DNA of 64,000 bases from Niallia sp052318935 (GCA_052318935.1 JBQRKO010000004.1); one strand, 5' to 3'; positions 42,952-52,250 are shown, counted from the first letter of the stretch. Program-made: numbers and translations. The notes: generated by a model not told the origin, from the letters alone.

Positions 42952-43170
42952 GGCTGTTTTCGTATAGATTGTTGTTATTTAACCCGCAGCCAGAATACAC
43001 TTCGCTTTCCGTGGGCGAGCGTCGAGCCTCCTCGTCGCTCGTCGCATACGCTCCTGCGGGGTCTCGTCTTTCTCGCATTCCCACAGGAGTCTACGTGTAT
43101 TCTGGCTGCTAAGAAACGCTTTTCCAAATATAATTTTATGTAAAAAACAACAAACTTTGAGAAAACAGCC
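42952..43170. mobile_element. Non-autonomous mobile element, copy 1 (219 bp)
   Basis: Bounded by GGCTGTTTTC and its inverse GAAAACAGCC, and by direct repeats TATAATTT at 42944-42951 and 43171-43178. Inside, a GC-rich core with a long inverted repeat (GAATACAC...; CTCCTCGTCG...; ACTCCTGTGGG-type arms) can fold into a large hairpin. No ORF. The duplicated locus at 22825-22870 lacks the element. Confidence 0.85.
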
Positions 43171-43639
43171 TATAATTTTGTTTAATGTTAAATAAGCACT
43201 TCATGTAAAAGTATAATATATAGATGAGCAGGAAGCGATTAATTGACGTATCCATCTTTCTACTGTTTCCAACTTACTAATAGGTAACTATGTATAATGC
43301 ATGTGGTTATCATAAGAGAATGTAACTACTTCTCAAAAAAATTTAATAATAATATAATAGGTATACATTACCTGATTAAATAAAAAATTCCAATTAGGTA
43401 ATGCAAGGAAGGCGAAAAATATAATAAGGAGGGATAAAATTTTTTAGAGGTTTAATGAAAGAATAGTTGGTTATGCCGTTATCTCTGAATGTTTGGCCGC
43501 ATGAGAGACAACGACAAATGGAAGCGTTTTCTTTTATTGTGTTAGTTTTATTTTATTACTTTCAATACGCTGTTGCAAGATTTTTGTTTCACTAAACACC
43601 TGAATATTTAAATAATTCAAAAATCTGGAGGTTGGATTT
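43171..43639. promoter_or_regulatory. Intergenic region with operator-like palindrome
   Basis: CATTACCTGATT (43366-43377) and AATTAGGTAATG (43392-43403) form an inverted repeat with a 14-bp AT spacer, about 240 bp upstream of the 642-residue gene. It could be a regulator binding site. Bases 43171-43245 continue the hxlR-locus duplication. No gene is supported. Confidence 0.4.
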
Positions 43640-45568
43640 ATGGCTACAACAAAAACTATTCTCAACCCTATATTAAGTATTTCTTCTTTAAAACATGGGT
43701 ATTTAGGCTTTCATGAGGGCACCTTTAAACGAGCTATTTTTACTGAACTATTGGATGCTATGGAAGAACTTAGAATAAAAAAAATAAAAGAGCAATCTCC
43801 AACAGATGACGAATTTGTAAAAACTATACCTTATGATATTGGTGAATTTTATAATCTTAATGAATTATTTGAACGGATTCAAAGTGAACTTGAGTTATTA
43901 GTTCAGGAATTCCCAGATTTAAAAGGATTTAAAACGCTCCTTATTCCTGAATTAAATAAATTATTAGAATTAACAACAGCTTCTAATCAGTTATTAGATC
44001 ATTACAATCAAATTTTTTCGATAGTAAACCTTTATTTAGGATCATGGGAGGATAGTGCATATAACACTTGTAAGTTATATGTAGAAGATGATGTTTATTA
44101 TCTGCGTATACAATTACAATTACAAGGCGAAAATTCTGATTTCACTGAAACAGAAAAATTAACAAAGTCTGATTATTTAAATGTAATTAGTGAGCTTTTA
44201 GCAGATTTAAGAAAGCAAGAACGATTGCCGACTTGTGAGGAAAGAATTGCGATTCGTTTAGCTTATGAATTATTATCGAAAGGCCATCGATACGATGGAT
44301 CAATCATTCCGTGGGGGAACTCAGGTTTCCGCGATATTCAAACATACGCTTCTATTACAGATCCTGGAATTGGGCACTTATATGGAACGCTGAAATCCAA
44401 CAAGTTTTTAAAAGGTGTTATTGTTCATATTGAACATCTTGAAAGAGGAAGCGATCAAGATCGTGAAGCAGTAGAGCCATATCGCATCCCTAACTTTAAC
44501 ATAATAGGAAAAGTAAAATTGGGTGTTGGAAAAGATGCTCCCTCTTCCTCATATGTAGGCAGGCCGATCTTTGAAAGTGATTTTAAACCATCTGCAGTAA
44601 AAACGATTCATACTTGGGCTGCAGCATGCTCAGCTATTTTTATGGATGGTTTAACGGAGTGTAAATTGGCCATAGAACGTATGACAGCAGTTGAAGCGAT
44701 TAAATTTATGAAATATATGGCAGGAAATATTCGGAGAAATCAACATACCCAGGCACTTGCAGCTGCCTTCAATATTAATACACCTATTTTAGACGATCGT
44801 GAGAAAACACTGAAAGAGAATAATGGTAAGCCAAAGTTGATTACAGATCGCTTTGAGATTGGATTGTTAGGAATTGAATTAGTTAAAGAAGGCGGATTTG
44901 ATAAAGTGACCTGGGATGGTACAGCGAATACTTATCCAAGTAAATGTGTCATTGAACAACTGACTTTTTCTGAAGCCTTGACATTAGTTCATAAGGCGCA
45001 TGAAAAAGGATTGCTCACCTATTTCTCCGCAGGTTTTAGATTTCATCACTTGCCGCAGGTTATTTATACAGGTACTGATGGTATAGGATTAGGCGGAGCG
45101 CAAATTCTTCGATACATGGATAAAGATACTGGATATCATGGTCCTTTTAAGGAAGAAAATATTTCTGAGATAATAGAAATTAGAGAAGAGGCGATGAACA
45201 GCGTGAAAGGACAAGCCTCTATGCTGTTAAGTAGATTAGATCGCATGTACTTTGAAACGAGTATAACACCTGAAGATAATGAGAAGCGTAATTTACTCTT
45301 TACACAATTAAGAGACGATAAAGTAGATGAATTAGCTAATACTATTCAAGAATTAGATCATATTGCTGTTATGCCTATTGATCGTTCTCACCCCCTAGTT
45401 GGATGGGCTCAGCGTCTGCTTTCTGCTGATACTGCTTGCATTGCTGCTCAAAAATTGAAAGATAAGAACAAATGGAAAGAGGCTGCTATTAGCTTACAAA
45501 AAGCAATAAATAATCAAGATTATGAAAAGTTATCTGAACATCTTTTGTCTATCCAAAAAGCTATTTAA
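43640..45568 (+). CDS. 642-residue protein, family not recognised
   Basis: A soluble, intact protein with a strong start (TGGAGGTTGG, then ATG). The N-terminal ~200 residues are helical and acidic. Residues ~205-400 include LAYELLSKGHRYDGSIIPWG and HTWAAACSAIFMDGLTECKL. Residues ~410-500 (FEIGLLGIELVKEGGFDKVT, HKAHEKGLLTYFSAGFRFHH, TGTDGIGLGGAQIL) have the alternating strand/helix pattern and phosphate-loop look of the last strands of a TIM barrel, loosely like MfnB-type aldolases. The C terminus is helical. It is monocistronic with mobile elements on both sides. I cannot assign a function. Confidence 0.6.
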   Translation: MATTKTILNPILSISSLKHGYLGFHEGTFKRAIFTELLDAMEELRIKKIKEQSPTDDEFVKTIPYDIGEFYNLNELFERIQSELELLVQEFPDLKGFKTLLIPELNKLLELTTASNQLLDHYNQIFSIVNLYLGSWEDSAYNTCKLYVEDDVYYLRIQLQLQGENSDFTETEKLTKSDYLNVISELLADLRKQERLPTCEERIAIRLAYELLSKGHRYDGSIIPWGNSGFRDIQTYASITDPGIGHLYGTLKSNKFLKGVIVHIEHLERGSDQDREAVEPYRIPNFNIIGKVKLGVGKDAPSSSYVGRPIFESDFKPSAVKTIHTWAAACSAIFMDGLTECKLAIERMTAVEAIKFMKYMAGNIRRNQHTQALAAAFNINTPILDDREKTLKENNGKPKLITDRFEIGLLGIELVKEGGFDKVTWDGTANTYPSKCVIEQLTFSEALTLVHKAHEKGLLTYFSAGFRFHHLPQVIYTGTDGIGLGGAQILRYMDKDTGYHGPFKEENISEIIEIREEAMNSVKGQASMLLSRLDRMYFETSITPEDNEKRNLLFTQLRDDKVDELANTIQELDHIAVMPIDRSHPLVGWAQRLLSADTACIAAQKLKDKNKWKEAAISLQKAINNQDYEKLSEHLLSIQKAI

Positions 45569-45695
45569 TCCTTAAAGCGTGATCTTGTAACGGTATAAAT
45601 ATAAATGTAAAAAGAGAGGGATTTATCGTTCATAGAAATATGTCCTTCTCTTTTGTAAAGTTTTTAAGTATTCCTATTGGAGATTATTAAATAAA

Positions 45696-45901
45696 GGCTG
45701 TTTTCGTATAGTTTGTTGCTTTTAAACTCGCAGCCTGAATACACTTCGTCCGTTTAGCGAGCGTCGAGCCTCCTCGTCGCATACGCTCCTGTGGGGTCTC
45801 GTCTTTCTCGCATTCCCACAGGAGTCTACGTGTATTCAGTCTGCTGGATACTTTTCTCTCATTTTTTTACGTAAAAAACAACAAACATTTAGAAAACAGC
45901 C
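45696..45901. mobile_element. Non-autonomous mobile element, copy 2 (206 bp)
   Basis: GGCTGTTTTC ... GAAAACAGCC termini with perfect 8-bp direct repeats TAAATAAA at 45688-45695 and 45902-45909. Same orientation as copy 1 and the same GC-rich palindromic core. It inserted just after the 642-residue gene. Confidence 0.85.
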
Positions 45902-45928
45902 TAAATAAAAGAAACCATTGAAAAAACA

Positions 45929-45961
45929 AAGGATGTTTACGATAGGTTGTAAACATCCTTT
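45929..45961. terminator. Bidirectional terminator
   Basis: AAGGATGTTTAC / GTAAACATCCTT stem with an 8-base loop, T-run on the + strand and A-run before it. It lies about 20 bp past the leftward DJ-1 gene and can end it. Confidence 0.75.
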
Positions 45962-45981
45962 TTATAATCTGAATGAAAAAA

Positions 45982-46515
45982 CTATGATAATTGTAGCTCC
46001 GTTTGTTTTTTTAATACTTTTAGAATAGCTTGTGTAAATTGAGGTAGATCATCTGGCGTTCTGCTTGTAACAAGCAAGTCATTCCAGATTACTGCAGGTT
46101 CATCAAAAACAGTAGCACCAGCATTACGTAAATCTACCTGGATGGATTTATATCCTGTAATGTTTTTGCCTTGCAAAACCTCAGCAGTAATCAACAGTTG
46201 TGGTCCGTGGCAAATGGCGAATATTGGTTTGTTTGAATACGAAATTTTCTTAACGAATGACACAAATCTATTATCAGCTCTCAAAATATCTGGTGAGAAT
46301 CCTCCAGGAATAAAAAGGGCATTAAAATCATCTGGATTTGCTTCATCAATTCCTACATCCGTTTTAATGCTGCCTCCATAAACCCCTTGCAGAGTTATGT
46401 TTGCTTCCGTTCCTATTAATACTGTCTCGTATCCAATTTCTTGCATAGCTGCAGCAGGAACCTGCAGTTCTTCTTGATGATACATTTCTCCCACTAGTAT
46501 TGCTACCTTTTTCAT
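45982..46515 (-). CDS. DJ-1/PfpI-family protein
   Basis: 177 residues: KKVAILVGEMYHQEELQVPA at the start, FIPGGFSPDILRAD with the conserved Glu region preceding, and the nucleophile elbow AICHGPQLL (Cys ~100, His next). It matches PfpI/YhbO/YfkM-type proteins, assigned as glyoxalase/deglycase or stress-protection activities. AGGTGAAAATGG precedes the ATG. Single gene. Confidence 0.92.
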   Translation of the reverse strand: MKKVAILVGEMYHQEELQVPAAAMQEIGYETVLIGTEANITLQGVYGGSIKTDVGIDEANPDDFNALFIPGGFSPDILRADNRFVSFVKKISYSNKPIFAICHGPQLLITAEVLQGKNITGYKSIQVDLRNAGATVFDEPAVIWNDLLVTSRTPDDLPQFTQAILKVLKKQTELQLS

Positions 46516-46927
46516 CCATTTTCACCTCGTATTTTTATAGAATAAAATGTTACAAATAAATCTTATACATTTGGAAGTAATTTTAAAAGTACGCACATTA
46601 ATGTAGGATAGTAACACTTTTTATACGATTAGTTATTCAATACTTTAAAATGGTGTCTGCCTATTAGGCGAATCGTTGGCATGTTGTTTAAACAAACGAT
46701 TGATTAAATGCAAGGGAAAGCCTGATACATTAATGATTGCATGTGTTGGAAAAGGATGATGATAATTCGCCAAAATGCTATTTTCCCACATGATAAGAAA
46801 ATTTGCGCAATTCAGTTTTTCTTTTGAAAAAAATTTACGCTAGCAGTATAATGAATGAAGCACAATATTTATTTTCACATCTTCCTATAAAAATTGCTTT
46901 CTTAAAGCATTGGTTGGAGTGATACTT
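46516..46927 (+). promoter_or_regulatory. Promoter region of the DUF2271-ApbE operon
   Basis: A textbook SigA promoter: TTGAAA at 46824-46829, 17-bp spacer, TATAAT at 46847-46852. No gene lies in the 412-bp gap between the divergent DJ-1 gene and this operon. Confidence 0.8.
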
Positions 46928-47644
46928 ATGAAAGATATTAAAAAAGTATTAATACCTGTTGTCGGAACGCTCGGTACAGGTGTTATCATCATTTCAGGTA
47001 TGTCCCATTTTGCCCAAGCAGATAATCCTTTTTCTGCTTCCCAACCTAATTCTAGCACCGCTTCTAATACCGCTTCTTCCGGAGTATCAATCAATCCGGA
47101 AGTAACTACACTAGGCCTTGTTGATATCCACTACCAACTCTATCATCTTAACAGACTTGCCAGCAACCAGATCGCGATATGGATTGAAGACAATAATGGA
47201 AACTATATTAAAACTTTGCGAGCATCAAGTTTTACTGCGAACGGCGGCTATAAAAAAAGACCAGAGAGCCACCCGGAATGGCGCGAGGCCGCTAATTTGG
47301 AGAATGCATCAGAAGAAGAAATACAGAGGGTCAGTCTTCCAGAGCAGGAGACAGGTATGCATGTCGTTTATTGGGACTGTACGGATGCTTCCGGTCAGCC
47401 TGTTCAGCCGGGAACTTATGTGTATAAAATAGAAGGAAATATTCTTTGGGAGAACCGTGTCATTTATAGCGGTGAAATTTCTGTTGGAAGTGAGCAAAAC
47501 CAGAAGGATGCCACTGCTGAATACATACCGGAAAATGCTAAATCTGAAGGCACGCTTCTTGAAAGTGTAAGTGCCGGATTTGCACCTGGAAAAAGTATTG
47601 CATCTGTCGAACAGGAAACCATCACCAATACTAGAGGGTCGTAA
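46928..47644 (+). CDS. Secreted DUF2271-like protein of the ApbE operon
   Basis: 238 residues from the ATG at 46928 (GGAG 8 nt upstream). Signal/anchor: KDIKKVLIPVVGTLGTGVII ... FAQA, then a Ser/Thr/Asn-rich linker (~35-60). The folded part has QIAIWIEDNNGNYIKTLRAS, RPESHPEWREAAN, VYWDCTDASGQPVQPGTYVY, the DUF2271 pattern (FlgD-like beta fold). DUF2271 proteins are often encoded with ApbE and cytochrome-b/ferric-reductase-like membrane proteins, as here. It probably acts outside the membrane in a flavin-linked redox chain. Confidence 0.85.
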   Translation: MKDIKKVLIPVVGTLGTGVIIISGMSHFAQADNPFSASQPNSSTASNTASSGVSINPEVTTLGLVDIHYQLYHLNRLASNQIAIWIEDNNGNYIKTLRASSFTANGGYKKRPESHPEWREAANLENASEEEIQRVSLPEQETGMHVVYWDCTDASGQPVQPGTYVYKIEGNILWENRVIYSGEISVGSEQNQKDATAEYIPENAKSEGTLLESVSAGFAPGKSIASVEQETITNTRGS

Positions 47645-47646
47645 AA

Positions 47647-48612
47647 ATGGAAATTTATAAAAGCAAAGCGATGAATACGGATATTCTTACAGCGGGACTC
47701 AGTGCTGCCGATGCACAAGAAGTGTTTCAATGGCTCACAACCGTCGAAGAAAAATTTTCGCGCTTTCTACCTGGAAGTGAGCTTTGTCTAGTTAACAGGA
47801 ATGCAGATAAAGAAACGAAGGTATCGCAGCTTTTCGCCCAGCTTTTCTATGAATCGCTCTATTATTTTAATGAAACAGGCGGCATTTTCACACCTTTTCT
47901 GAGAAATGAACTCGAACAATCAGGCTACCGGGAATCCTTTGAAAAAATAAACCGGGATAATGTCGAGCCGCATAATCAACCGTTTCCCTCCACTGATACG
48001 AAACATCCAATCGTGTTTGATCTTGATCACCGCACAGTAAAAATCAATCCGGCTAATTTACTTGATTTCGGAGGGATTGCCAAAGGTTGGAGTGTACAGC
48101 AAATTGCCGAATCGTTGATAAAAAGAGGACGAGCAAAGGGACTAATTGATGCTGGGGGTGACCTTATGTCATGGCAGTCATCCGGAGAACCTTGGCTGAT
48201 CGGTGTCTCACATCCTTTTTCGGATAATGAAAACATTGCAAAACTATGGCTGAATGACTGGACTTGTGCTGCGACAAGCAGCATCATAAAACGAAGCTGG
48301 AAACTAAATGGCCACAACATGCATCATATTATCGATCCGCGTACCGGTCTTCCTGTACAATCGGATTGTCTGCAGGTGACGGTAATTGGCCGGACACTTC
48401 TTCCTTGTGAGATTTATGCCAAGTGCTTTATCATCATTGGCTGCAAAAATGGGCCTGACTGGTTAACCTCACACAGACCGGATCTTGCTTATATTTTTGT
48501 TAATAGACAGGGGCGAGTATTTGCATCTGCAAACCTTGATCAATTTTGCCATAAAGCAGAGTTGGTAGAACAAATTACCATACCATTAGATGAAAGGGGT
48601 GTTTCATTATAG
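47647..48612 (+). CDS. apbE: ApbE, FAD:protein FMN transferase
   Basis: 321 residues, the usual size but without an evident lipobox; it starts MEIYKSKAMNTDILTAG. Family motifs: EEKFSRFLPGSELCLVNRNA, LDFGGIAKGWSVQQIAESL, GLIDAGGDLMSWQ and HHIIDPRTGLPVQSDCLQVT. It attaches FMN to Thr/Ser of target proteins using FAD. It follows the DUF2271 gene by 2 bp and overlaps the next gene. The likely target would be a flavoprotein of the same redox chain. Confidence 0.92.
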   Translation: MEIYKSKAMNTDILTAGLSAADAQEVFQWLTTVEEKFSRFLPGSELCLVNRNADKETKVSQLFAQLFYESLYYFNETGGIFTPFLRNELEQSGYRESFEKINRDNVEPHNQPFPSTDTKHPIVFDLDHRTVKINPANLLDFGGIAKGWSVQQIAESLIKRGRAKGLIDAGGDLMSWQSSGEPWLIGVSHPFSDNENIAKLWLNDWTCAATSSIIKRSWKLNGHNMHHIIDPRTGLPVQSDCLQVTVIGRTLLPCEIYAKCFIIIGCKNGPDWLTSHRPDLAYIFVNRQGRVFASANLDQFCHKAELVEQITIPLDERGVSL

Positions 48613-49281
48613 AGCAAAAACATAAACGGTTAAAATGGGTCATTGGCATCGTTTTGATTCTCATTTATGCTGCTTTTATTGAAGTGATTCGCCGGTCTGG
48701 ATCACCGCTTGCAGCCGTTCCGACATGGCTGATTACGAGAACGCTTGGAATTACTGCGTATCTCCTGCTTTTTTTCGGCATTTGTCTCGGGATATTTTAT
48801 GGAATGCCCATCTGGAAGGGGAAACAAAAGCAACGTTCCCATATTATGTCCCTCCATTTTTTCGCTAATACGTGCGGTGTTTTTATAGGGGCACTTCACC
48901 CGATGCTGCTTGTTATTGATGCCTATGTAACTTTTTCCTGGACACAGCTGCTTATTCCGTTTACTGCTCCGAAAGAACCGTTTCTTTACGGGCTCGGCAC
49001 CATTACACTCTACGGACTGCTGTTTGTTAATTACGACCGATCTGAAGAAAAAAATGTCTGTTAAACTTTGGCGCACCTTTCATCTTTCGGCTTATATTCT
49101 TTACCTGCTTGCGTTTTCCCATGGAATGATGGGCGGCACAGACACGAAAAATATCTGGATTTTTTCCATGTACATTGTAACCTTTTTCACAGTACTTGCG
49201 ATGATGGTTATCCAGGTGTCCATGGTCAATAAACTGAAAAAAAGAGCAGTTCGCAGTCGTAGAATCGATACCGGATTATAA
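48606..49281 (+). pseudogene. Ferric-reductase-like membrane protein, frameshifted
   Basis: The frame begins, by overlap with apbE, at a probable ATT codon (48606; AAGGGGTG upstream) reading IEQKHKRLKWVIGIVLILIY; TTG 48654 is the first conventional start. Helices include TRTLGITAYLLLFFGICLGI, and heme-type histidines lie in MSLHFFANTCGVFIGALHPM. After LYGLLFV near 49029 one extra base shifts the frame; the other frame continues TTDLKKKMSVKLWRTFHLSA and YLLAFSHGMMGGTDT to 49281. Together they make a ferric reductase-like transmembrane domain of ~225 residues. Confidence 0.78.
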
Positions 49282-49494
49282 TTGCCTTTGTGCTCGATCG
49301 CTAATTTATAGATCCTCATTAAGTATTCAACTGATAATATCGATCCTTACCCAGAGATATATTCAATAAAAAACGCTTATTTCAAAATAGAGGTTTTTTG
49401 TTCATTGCTAATAATAGATTAACTATTTCTTTTTATTAATCTTATTTATAAAGACTTTTGATCTTATTTATTTTGATAAATAGAAATCGAAAAA

Positions 49495-50367
49495 TTATAA
49501 CAACGATTCAATCAATTTCATAAGCTGTTGTTTTGTCTGGCTTAAATAGTTTCTTTTTTTAGAAGAAATTAATAATCCTATAGGTATTTCGGGATTAAAT
49601 CCCTTAACCTTAAATGATATATTACTTTGTTTTAAGTTAGTTCCCTTAGGGATGATGCCTATTGCATTCTCAAAAACCATTTGTGGAATAAGATGGAGTG
49701 CACTACAATTGTAGACTCTTTTAAAGGATAAATTGTTTTCTGATAAGAAAGCATTCACAGATTGATTATAATAACAACTATTCTCTCCAATCAAAATGGG
49801 GTAATCAATAATATCAGATATTTCAACTGACTCCTTTTTCAAAATTGGATGATGAGGATTATTGACGATAAATTCGATTTGTTCTTTGAAAAGGGTAGTA
49901 AATTTAACATTAGAACTATTTTTGTTGTTTCCACAAACAGCAAAATCAAGTTTATTTTGATCTAATATTTGTGATAAAAGGGCTGTGTTTCCAACAACAA
50001 AATCACAATGTATATAAGGCTTCTCATTGTTTAAAAAGTTTAATATAGACGGAATTAATTTTTCTGCAACAGATTCTGTTAGTCCTATTCTTAATGTTCC
50101 TTTCTCCTCATTGCTTATACGCTGCGCTTGAGATATTGAATAATCCCAATGCATTAACAAATTATCTACTTCCTCTGCAAATAAAGTACCTTCATCTGTT
50201 AACCTGGCATCCCACCCTCGTTCAAACAAAAGAAAACCAAGTTCATTTTCTAGTTTTTTTATATGTGTAGTTACGGTTGACTGAGCATAGTTTAATTTTT
50301 TTGCCGCAAGTGAAAAAGTACCTTCTTCTACAATCATTTTAAAAGTATTTAACTCTTTTATTTCCAT
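49495..50367 (-). CDS. LysR-family regulator
   Basis: 290 residues with N-terminal LysR helix-turn-helix (KELNTFKMIVEEGTFSLAAK, KLNYAQSTVTTHIKKLENEL, GFLLFERG) and a PBP2-type effector domain (GTLRIGLTESVAEKLIPSIL). It is divergent from the tautomerase/CMD pair by 109 bp, the usual layout of a LysR regulator and its target operon. A short terminator-like hairpin with T-run lies near 49370-49400. Confidence 0.92.
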   Translation of the reverse strand: MEIKELNTFKMIVEEGTFSLAAKKLNYAQSTVTTHIKKLENELGFLLFERGWDARLTDEGTLFAEEVDNLLMHWDYSISQAQRISNEEKGTLRIGLTESVAEKLIPSILNFLNNEKPYIHCDFVVGNTALLSQILDQNKLDFAVCGNNKNSSNVKFTTLFKEQIEFIVNNPHHPILKKESVEISDIIDYPILIGENSCYYNQSVNAFLSENNLSFKRVYNCSALHLIPQMVFENAIGIIPKGTNLKQSNISFKVKGFNPEIPIGLLISSKKRNYLSQTKQQLMKLIESLL

Positions 50368-50476
50368 TTTTACACCTAATCTCTATCGGTTTTTTTGATA
50401 ATTATATAATATTTTTTCAATTATACAAATCAAAATCACGGAAGTACAATAAAGTTATAAGAAAGGGAGTGAATAG

Positions 50477-50890
50477 ATGCCGTTTGTTCATGTTTATTAT
50501 CCAGAAAGGCAATGGAATAAAGAAGGGTTAAAAATAATAAGCAATAGTATTCATCATTCATTAATTGAACATTTTCACATTCCAGAAAACGATTACTTTC
50601 ACATGTGTTTACCCTACCCATCTAATCAATTTTTTTACGACCCGCATTATCTGTTAGAAGGAGAGAAAAAAAGAACAGATCATTTGATACATGTTTCCAT
50701 TACATGTGCACCTGGAAGAACAATAATTCAGAAGAGGAACTTGTATCAATCCATCGCGAAAGCTTTTTATCATCATTTAAACATCTCTACAACTGATATT
50801 TTTATTACATTAAACGAGACATCTGCTGAAAACTGGTCATTTGGTCAAGGAATAGCACAAATGGTTAATAAGAAGGAGGAAAAAGAATAG
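50477..50890 (+). CDS. Tautomerase/MIF-superfamily protein
   Basis: 137 residues beginning MPFVHVYYPE: Pro2 is in place for catalysis after Met removal. It resembles the longer 'tautomerase family' proteins related to malonate semialdehyde decarboxylase (HVSITCAPGRTIIQKRNLYQ, then ISTTDIFITLNETSAENWSF). The segment of Phe/His-rich residues FHIPENDYFHMCLPYP is typical. The stop overlaps the GTG of the next gene. Control by the divergent LysR protein is likely. Confidence 0.88.
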   Translation: MPFVHVYYPERQWNKEGLKIISNSIHHSLIEHFHIPENDYFHMCLPYPSNQFFYDPHYLLEGEKKRTDHLIHVSITCAPGRTIIQKRNLYQSIAKAFYHHLNISTTDIFITLNETSAENWSFGQGIAQMVNKKEEKE

Positions 50891-51204
50891 TGAATGATCG
50901 TATTGAATTAAATATACCAAAGAAAATGAGAGATAATGCTACCGATTTTGTTGATTATAGTGAAAATATATTATTCGAAAAAGTATGGAGAGAGCCTACT
51001 TTAACATCAAAAGAAAGAAGTTTAATTACACTTTCTGCTCTAATTAGTATTGGCAATACGGAGCAACTACCATTTCATCTGCAATTGGCTGAAAAGAATG
51101 GACTGAACGAAAAGGAAATAATTGCTTTGATCACACATATGGCCTTTTACGTTGGATGGCCTAAAGCGGCTGCAGCGCTAAACATAATACTGAATGAAAA
51201 ATGA
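50890..51204 (+). CDS. Carboxymuconolactone decarboxylase-family protein
   Basis: 104 residues starting at GTG 50890: the stop TAG of the tautomerase shares its last base. Pattern LTSKERSLITLSALISIGNT, EQLPFHLQLAEKNGLNEKEI, ALITHMAFYVGWPKAAAALN is that of PcaC/CMD proteins. It lacks the CxxC/Cys-His redox pair of AhpD and keeps the PcaC-type Glu/His. It probably works with the tautomerase on a small organic acid or ring-cleavage-type substrate. Confidence 0.9.
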   Translation: MNDRIELNIPKKMRDNATDFVDYSENILFEKVWREPTLTSKERSLITLSALISIGNTEQLPFHLQLAEKNGLNEKEIIALITHMAFYVGWPKAAAALNIILNEK

Positions 51205-51243
51205 AGGTATAGTATCTGTTAACGTATACATTTCATAATAATA

Positions 51244-51390
51244 GAGATAAAGTTAATACGTTTATAAAAAAGAGAAGCAGCTTTAAAGAAAGTCGCCATG
51301 TTTCACCCTTTTAGGTATGATTATCTAAAAGGGTGTTTTTATGTTCAAAAGAAGAAGATTTGAAGTTGAGAAATAGATTAAAAAAGGGTG
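51244..51390 (+). mobile_element. Decayed Tn7-like right end with tnsA stub
   Basis: Sites AGATAAAGTTAATACG, AAAAAAGAGAAG and TAAAGAAAG occur at 20-bp steps from about 51245. A hairpin CACCCTTTTA / TAAAAGGGTG plus T5 at 51304-51340 precedes ATG 51341, whose frame reads MFKRRRFEVEK, stop, IKKG: a dead tnsA start. It matches the 30335-30516 arrangement but is more decayed. It ends 30 bp before the MerR gene. Confidence 0.65.
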
Positions 51391-51419
51391 AGCACTGGTA
51401 TTAGAGGGGGCTTTGAAGA

Positions 51420-52241
51420 ATGTTTAAAATCGGCGAATTTTCTAAACTAAGTAAAGTGTCAATCAAAACACTGCGTTATTATGATAAACGAGGTTTGTTA
51501 AAACCATCTACAACTGATAAATTTTCTGGTTATCGATATTATTCGGCGGAACAACTGTTGACCATACAACGTATCATCGCTTTAAAAAAACAGGGATTTA
51601 CACTAGAGGAGATCAAGTTATTATTAGCGGAAGATGCATTGCCTGAGGATGTTAAAAAATCTTTGATCATAAAACAATTGGAGCTTCAACATACAATTGA
51701 GGAAGCACAGCGTCAGTTAAAGGAAATTAATTCAGGACTAGAGCGTGTTGGAGATTTGAACAATTTATCTTCGACTTATTCAATCGTTCTACGGGATGTA
51801 AAGTCTCAATTTGTTGCTTCGATTCGAGATATTATCCCACGTACACACCTATGTCTGCTATTGGACGAAATCAGACAATATGTACGTCTGCATGGTGAGG
51901 ACGAAAATCGGCCATTGAGTATTCAATGGCATAATAGTGAACTCGAAGATGATGCGATCGATGTAGAGGTCGCTTTACCCATTACAAAAGAAATTCCAAG
52001 TAGTAATCGAGTGAAAATTCACGTCTGGCCTGAGTTAAAAAAAGCTGCCTCACTTGTGCACCATTGTGATCCGTATCATTCTTCTTGTCCAGCCTTATCT
52101 GAGTTGGCAGCATGGATATCATCTAATGGATTTCGACCCAGCAATACGGAACCAATCCGAGAAATTTATCTAACAGTGGATAAAGATCTGTATGGGAAAC
52201 TTCGAATGGCTGAATTGCTTATCCCTGTTGAAAATATTTAA
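51420..52241 (+). CDS. MerR-family regulator with GyrI-like effector domain
   Basis: 273 residues: N-terminal MerR domain (FKIGEFSKLSKVSIKTLRYY, KPSTTDKFSGYRYYSAEQLL, LKKQGFTLEEIKLLL), a dimerisation helix to ~110, and a C-terminal BmrR/TipA-like ligand domain (SIVLRDVKSQFVASIRDIIP ... REIYLTVDKDL). BmrR-type activators bind cationic drugs and remodel promoters with 19-20 bp spacers; such a promoter lies at 52308 before the next gene. GAGGGGGCTTTG precedes the ATG. Confidence 0.92.
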   Translation: MFKIGEFSKLSKVSIKTLRYYDKRGLLKPSTTDKFSGYRYYSAEQLLTIQRIIALKKQGFTLEEIKLLLAEDALPEDVKKSLIIKQLELQHTIEEAQRQLKEINSGLERVGDLNNLSSTYSIVLRDVKSQFVASIRDIIPRTHLCLLLDEIRQYVRLHGEDENRPLSIQWHNSELEDDAIDVEVALPITKEIPSSNRVKIHVWPELKKAASLVHHCDPYHSSCPALSELAAWISSNGFRPSNTEPIREIYLTVDKDLYGKLRMAELLIPVENI

Positions 52242-52250
52242 AAAACAAAA

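Noticed and set aside
50890..51204. Missing cysteines in the CMD protein as an anomaly
   Set aside because: PcaC-type members normally lack the AhpD Cys pair, so this is ordinary for that branch.
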